Assembly: GCA_004151065.3 (NCBI GenBank)
Contig: NWUY0300004312.1
Coordinates: 66,555 to 88,317, forward strand
Source of the DNA: Larix sibirica
Taxonomy: Eukaryota > Streptophyta > Pinopsida > Pinales > Pinaceae
Length of the DNA: 21,763 nt
Direction of reading: 5' to 3'
Shown here one piece after another: positions 18,797-21,763 of the stretch. Numbering within the stretch: the stretch's first letter is position 1; the number at the start of each line of letters is the position of its first letter. The notes beneath the pieces were generated by a model that was given only the letters and a program-made list of their open reading frames with translations, made no database searches and had not been told where the DNA came from. Both the position numbers and the translations under genes were made by a program.

Positions 18797-19597
18797 CCTA
18801 AATCTCCATAGTTGAATGATATTTCAGATGTAACAATACCCAAAAAATTTGATCATGGCATGGTTGTTCACAATGTGCATCTTCCATTTTAATAACTGGA
18901 AATTTTCTTATGTGTTTCATGAGATAGATGAAATAAGATAAGATCATTCTAATAACAAGCAACGAATGACTACAATAGTGTGTTAGTGGGAATCAAAATG
19001 ACTACTAGTGTAAGTACATGCGCAAAAGCAACTCCTAACACACACACAAAAATGAAAAAAACAAAAAAACTAAAGACTTGACTAATTGTAATAAAAAATA
19101 AGATGAACAAAAAAACCCATGTTAAACATAAATTGTTGGCATCAAAGCACATGAGGTTTAGAAGTGGAAGCAAAAGGAGGGGAAGAAGAAGACTCCCCAT
19201 TAAAGCCATCCTTCATTGAGAAGGGATCTAAACACTCTTTGATAATCTCTTCCAAAGAGAAATGTGGGCTAAGAGGACTACGATATGTGATCCTTGGTAG
19301 AAGACAATTGTTTGTTGCAACTCTCCTAACACTTGAGGTTGTCGGGGATAATTTGGTGATGGACTGTGAGTACTTAAGATGGTTGAGGGGCAAGTAGCTA
19401 AATTGTGTCGTGAGTGAAGTCTCCTTTAGGGTCTGGTGGGAGCTTGTATGCTAGTTGTATCCTAGAAGGAATGCGGGGTGTCACCAATCTAGAAGTGGAT
19501 GTCACATTGGACTATGCATGACACTTATGGTCATCTATCATTGAGATAGAGGAAAAAATGAAGTGATCAACCAAATATGGTTTGTCTTGGGTGGACA

Positions 19598-21264
19598 CTA
19601 TAGGATATACCCCTTGAAATTTAGTACTTTCCTTATGAAAAGAGTTAGACACCTATGGTCTGGGTATTGGAGGAAAGTGGCGAGGGATCCCCTTGACTCT
19701 TTGTAGAGTGAATGGAACCTCCCCTTGATCTCATAGTATACATGACAATAAAAGTTAAGGTGCTTCTCTAACCTGATGTCCTATATATGACAACCTTGAC
19801 AAATCCTACAGGATGTTAGAATGTGATGACCTATCTCAATCTAGAGTTGATGTGAACAAACTTTGCACTACCTTAAAGGAATCCAGAGGCTATGCATCTT
19901 GTGCTTTGAGTGTAAATGGATTCGATAGTAAGGCCATCCTTTTGTTGCATAAAACACTCCATAGAGAAAGCCATCCTATGATCGAGGTCCTTGAGAGGGG
20001 CAATCTATGTGACTTATATGTACATCATGTAACAATCCTCTCAAAACCTTTTTCAACCCTTGCTTGGGGGGTAAGAAATGGCCAAGAGATTTTAGAGAGT
20101 ATCTAAAAGTAGGGAGATGATAATTAGAATACCAACAAGTTGGAGGAGAAAAAGCCTCAATGAATCGACATCGTTGTCGTCTTGGGGGTCAATTTGTAGA
20201 AGTAGATGTGATCTCTTATGAGGAGAAAAGTGCCAAGAAAGGGTACCATTCTTGTCTTGAAGCTATGTCGCCTAAAGACTATATGCCTCAATGAATCGAC
20301 ATTGTTGTCGTCTTGGGGGTCAATTTGTAGAAGTAGATGTGATCTCCTATGAGAATAAAAGTGCCAAGAAAGGGTACCATCTGCGTCTTGAAGCTATCTC
20401 GCTTAAAGATCATATGCCACAGAGAAAGGAGACCAATTTGAAAATAGTGTCAATGTGTATAGGATGTGCATGAAACTAAGTTTGGATGGTCCTATTGAAT
20501 TTGTGTATGTACAACTAATCATGTGATGTAGCATAAGCCATTGGACTCTCTTTGGCTCAGTGGGGTGAAAGAAGGACCTTGAAAGCTTAGAACCAAATAT
20601 CACAGTGGATCTTCTCATGGTGTCAAAAATGCGTAGTTTGGCATAAATATATTGAAAATGTATTTGAAAGAACCGCCGCTCAAGCAATAAAAATGATCCA
20701 TAACCTTTATTGAGCTAGGGCGAGAAACCTTATATTAAATTGAATTTCATAGCCATGAATTGTACTCCTAAGTATGTGTATGAGGTGGTGACCTTAATCT
20801 CATTGCATCTGAAGAGAAATGATGTTCACTACGGAGCTCTTGGAACAATTGAAAACCATAACCTTAGTTTGGCTAAGGTTCATTATCAAGCATATAAGAA
20901 CACAAAAAAATTAGGCAAGATATCAAGGTATTGCTGCAATCCCTCTGGGGAGAAGCCAAGAAGGATCACATCATCAACTTAAAGAAGAATGGAAATTAGA
21001 GCATGATGTGGTAGAAATTCCCCTCTCACCTAAATATGCTCTAGGAGAAAAGTATCAAGCTCATCAATATACAGACCACATGAGGTGGGGGAAAGCGATA
21101 ACCATGTTTGACCCTGATGGTGCTCTAAATGAACTTAGATGGACCATGAGATGGGAGAGATTTGCTAATGATAAACTCCTAGAACTTGTTAGAGCATATA
21201 ATACTCTACTTAGCCACCTAAACCCTATTCTGATGACTCTAATGGGCCATACCACACCTAAATA
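19598..21264 (-). mobile_element. LINE 3: decayed RT and C-terminal part of a non-LTR retrotransposon
   Basis: The minus strand reads, from high to low coordinate, as the same LINE protein type. SPTSCGLYIDELDTFLLEHI lies near 21090-21030 (RT motif before the active site). VDDVILLGFSPEGLQQYLDI lies near 20978-20920. The catalytic block is broken, with a stop at 20981-20979 just before VDD, where F/Y-A-D-D is expected. VTTSYTYLGVQF lies near 20790, then LERRFFQIHFQ and LRIFDTMRRSTVIFGSKL near 20680-20600. A zinc-knuckle-like CRICQGCH lies near 19812-19780, and YYEIKGRFHSLYKESRGSL near 19740-19690. The frame ends at TAG 19600-19598. Many stops and frameshifts make it dead. The break at about 21264 abuts an LTR-like sequence. 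Confidence 0.78.
20154..20415. repeat. 131-bp tandem duplication inside LINE 3
   Basis: Two head-to-tail copies, 20154-20284 and 20285-20415, differ at about a dozen positions. Both contain TTGTCGTCTTGGGGGTCAAT and GCCAAGAAAGGGTACCAT. A few bases of a third start follow at 20416. The unit is not a multiple of three and lies in the part of LINE 3 between the post-RT block and the zinc-like region. Confidence 0.95.
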
Positions 21265-21410
21265 AACTCTAAGTTAAATTCCTAGATTTGGGGGTGCATT
21301 CCCCGATTCAGTGTGTTTTTCCCTAATTTAAGGTGGCAGTCAGTCAAGGACTAGATGTACTTAACTAATCAAGGTCCTAACTAAACCTAACTAACCCGTA
21401 ACAATCATTA

Positions 21411-21450
21411 GCGCCCTAGTTAAGTTAGTAGCGCCCTAGTTGAGTAGGTT
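21411..21450. repeat. 20-bp tandem duplication
   Basis: GCGCCCTAGTTAAGTTAGTA (21411-21430) is followed by GCGCCCTAGTTGAGTAGGTT (21431-21450). Confidence 0.85.
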
Positions 21451-21592
21451 TAGGATTTTGCATGCACTTCTTTAGTTAACTAGTACTTTGTGAGTCCTAG
21501 AATCAACTAAAATCAATCTGAGTGAGTGTGCATGGATAACTAAGGTTATCTAGCTATAGTTAAGCCTAACTGACCTCTAAGCACTACATGTG

Positions 21593-21625
21593 CAATTCGA
21601 ATTGTCTCCAACCCTAATTCGAATT
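21593..21625. repeat. Paired AATTCGAATT palindromes upstream of a TATA box
   Basis: CAATTCGAATTG (21593-21604) and AATTCGAATT (21616-21625) lie 6-40 bases before TTATAAATA. Their place suggests a factor-binding site in an LTR or promoter. Confidence 0.7.
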
Positions 21626-21763
21626 GCCTTGTTATAAATAATGTTCATAATTATTCATTCAAGTTAATGAAATACATCATTCTTTTCTTACTACTTGCTT
21701 CTAGTTTTTGTGTAATGATCTATGATAAATCATTTGTTACATGATTAGTTGTTTGCTGATTTG

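Larger units (their letters stand above)
18501..19597. other. Spacer without a supported gene
   Basis: AT-rich flank downstream of the F-box gene, with two notable palindromes (18673-18696 and 18780-18796). A minus-strand frame of 83 codons at 19142-19393 is Ser/Pro-rich and lies downstream of LINE 3 on its own strand. It could be a 3' part of that element, but nothing in it is recognised. Confidence 0.4.
21265..21763 (+). mobile_element. LTR-like promoter end, running off the window
   Basis: This stretch has no coding frame and looks like the U3-R part of a plant LTR. TTATAAATA at 21632-21640 is a good TATA box, and it is preceded by paired AATTCGAATT palindromes (21594-21603 and 21616-21625) and a 20-bp tandem repeat at 21411-21450. 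Short CTAACT/CTAAGT motifs recur throughout. Neither LTR end, primer-binding site nor target duplication is visible in the window. A host promoter remains possible. Confidence 0.4.

Noticed and set aside
1-21763. Bacterial or viral features such as operons, CRISPR arrays, phage genes or toxin systems
   Set aside because: The F-box gene, copia and LINE remnants and splice-site patterns are those of a plant nuclear genome. No regularly spaced repeat array or compact gene cluster is present.

Overview
The window looks like nuclear DNA from a land plant, most plausibly a gymnosperm. The clade is an inference. It rests on one plant-type F-box gene in a sparse, AT-rich landscape full of old, heavily mutated retrotransposon pieces. 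There are no operons, ribosome binding sites, rRNA genes, intact tRNA genes or CRISPR arrays.

Only one intact protein-coding gene is evident: an intronless 430-residue F-box protein at 17037-18329 (+). It has a basic N-terminal patch, an F-box at about residues 46-90 and a C-terminal beta-rich substrate domain. A good splice acceptor at 16936 lies 100 bases upstream of its ATG, so the 5' leader is probably spliced. A strong donor (CTG|GTGAGT) at 1910/1911 is one possible partner. If they pair, most of the window is a roughly 15 kb, transposon-filled 5'UTR intron. This is inferred and needs transcript data.

Layout: 1-1200, very AT-rich flank with a short tandem duplication. 1200-2950, non-coding, possibly a 5' exon plus the start of the intron. 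2953-5301, broken reading frames on the minus strand of uncertain origin, holding a 123-bp duplication. 6370-8867, a decayed non-LTR retrotransposon (LINE 1, +) with endonuclease- and RT-like pieces. 9120-10276, a decayed Ty1/copia pol (+) that keeps its YVDD catalytic motif. 10277-10690, the 5' end (leader, primer-binding site, LTR) of a second copia element on the minus strand. 11056-11208, an orphan exon-like frame that ends at an ambiguous base. 11210-11353, a second copy of the copia LTR piece. 12190-13180, a second LINE 3' fragment (+). 14822-14868 and 15544-15765, two copies of a tRNA-derived SINE, the first cut off at another ambiguous base. 14983-15290, a GC-richer island with a 72-bp repeat. 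16211-16332, a 61-bp tandem duplication. 17037-18329, the F-box gene. 19598-21264, a third LINE fragment (-). 21265-21763, an LTR-like end with a TATA box, running off the window.

Three patterns stand out. Both ambiguous bases (11209 and 14869) fall exactly at repeat boundaries, which suggests collapsed assembly joins. The window carries at least nine short direct duplications (20-131 bp), most within or beside dead transposons. The three LINE pieces share the same C-terminal region and appear to be one family. I found no convincing new molecular system; the most useful leads are the gene's possible giant leader intron, its internal 36-residue repeat and the orphan exon at the gap.
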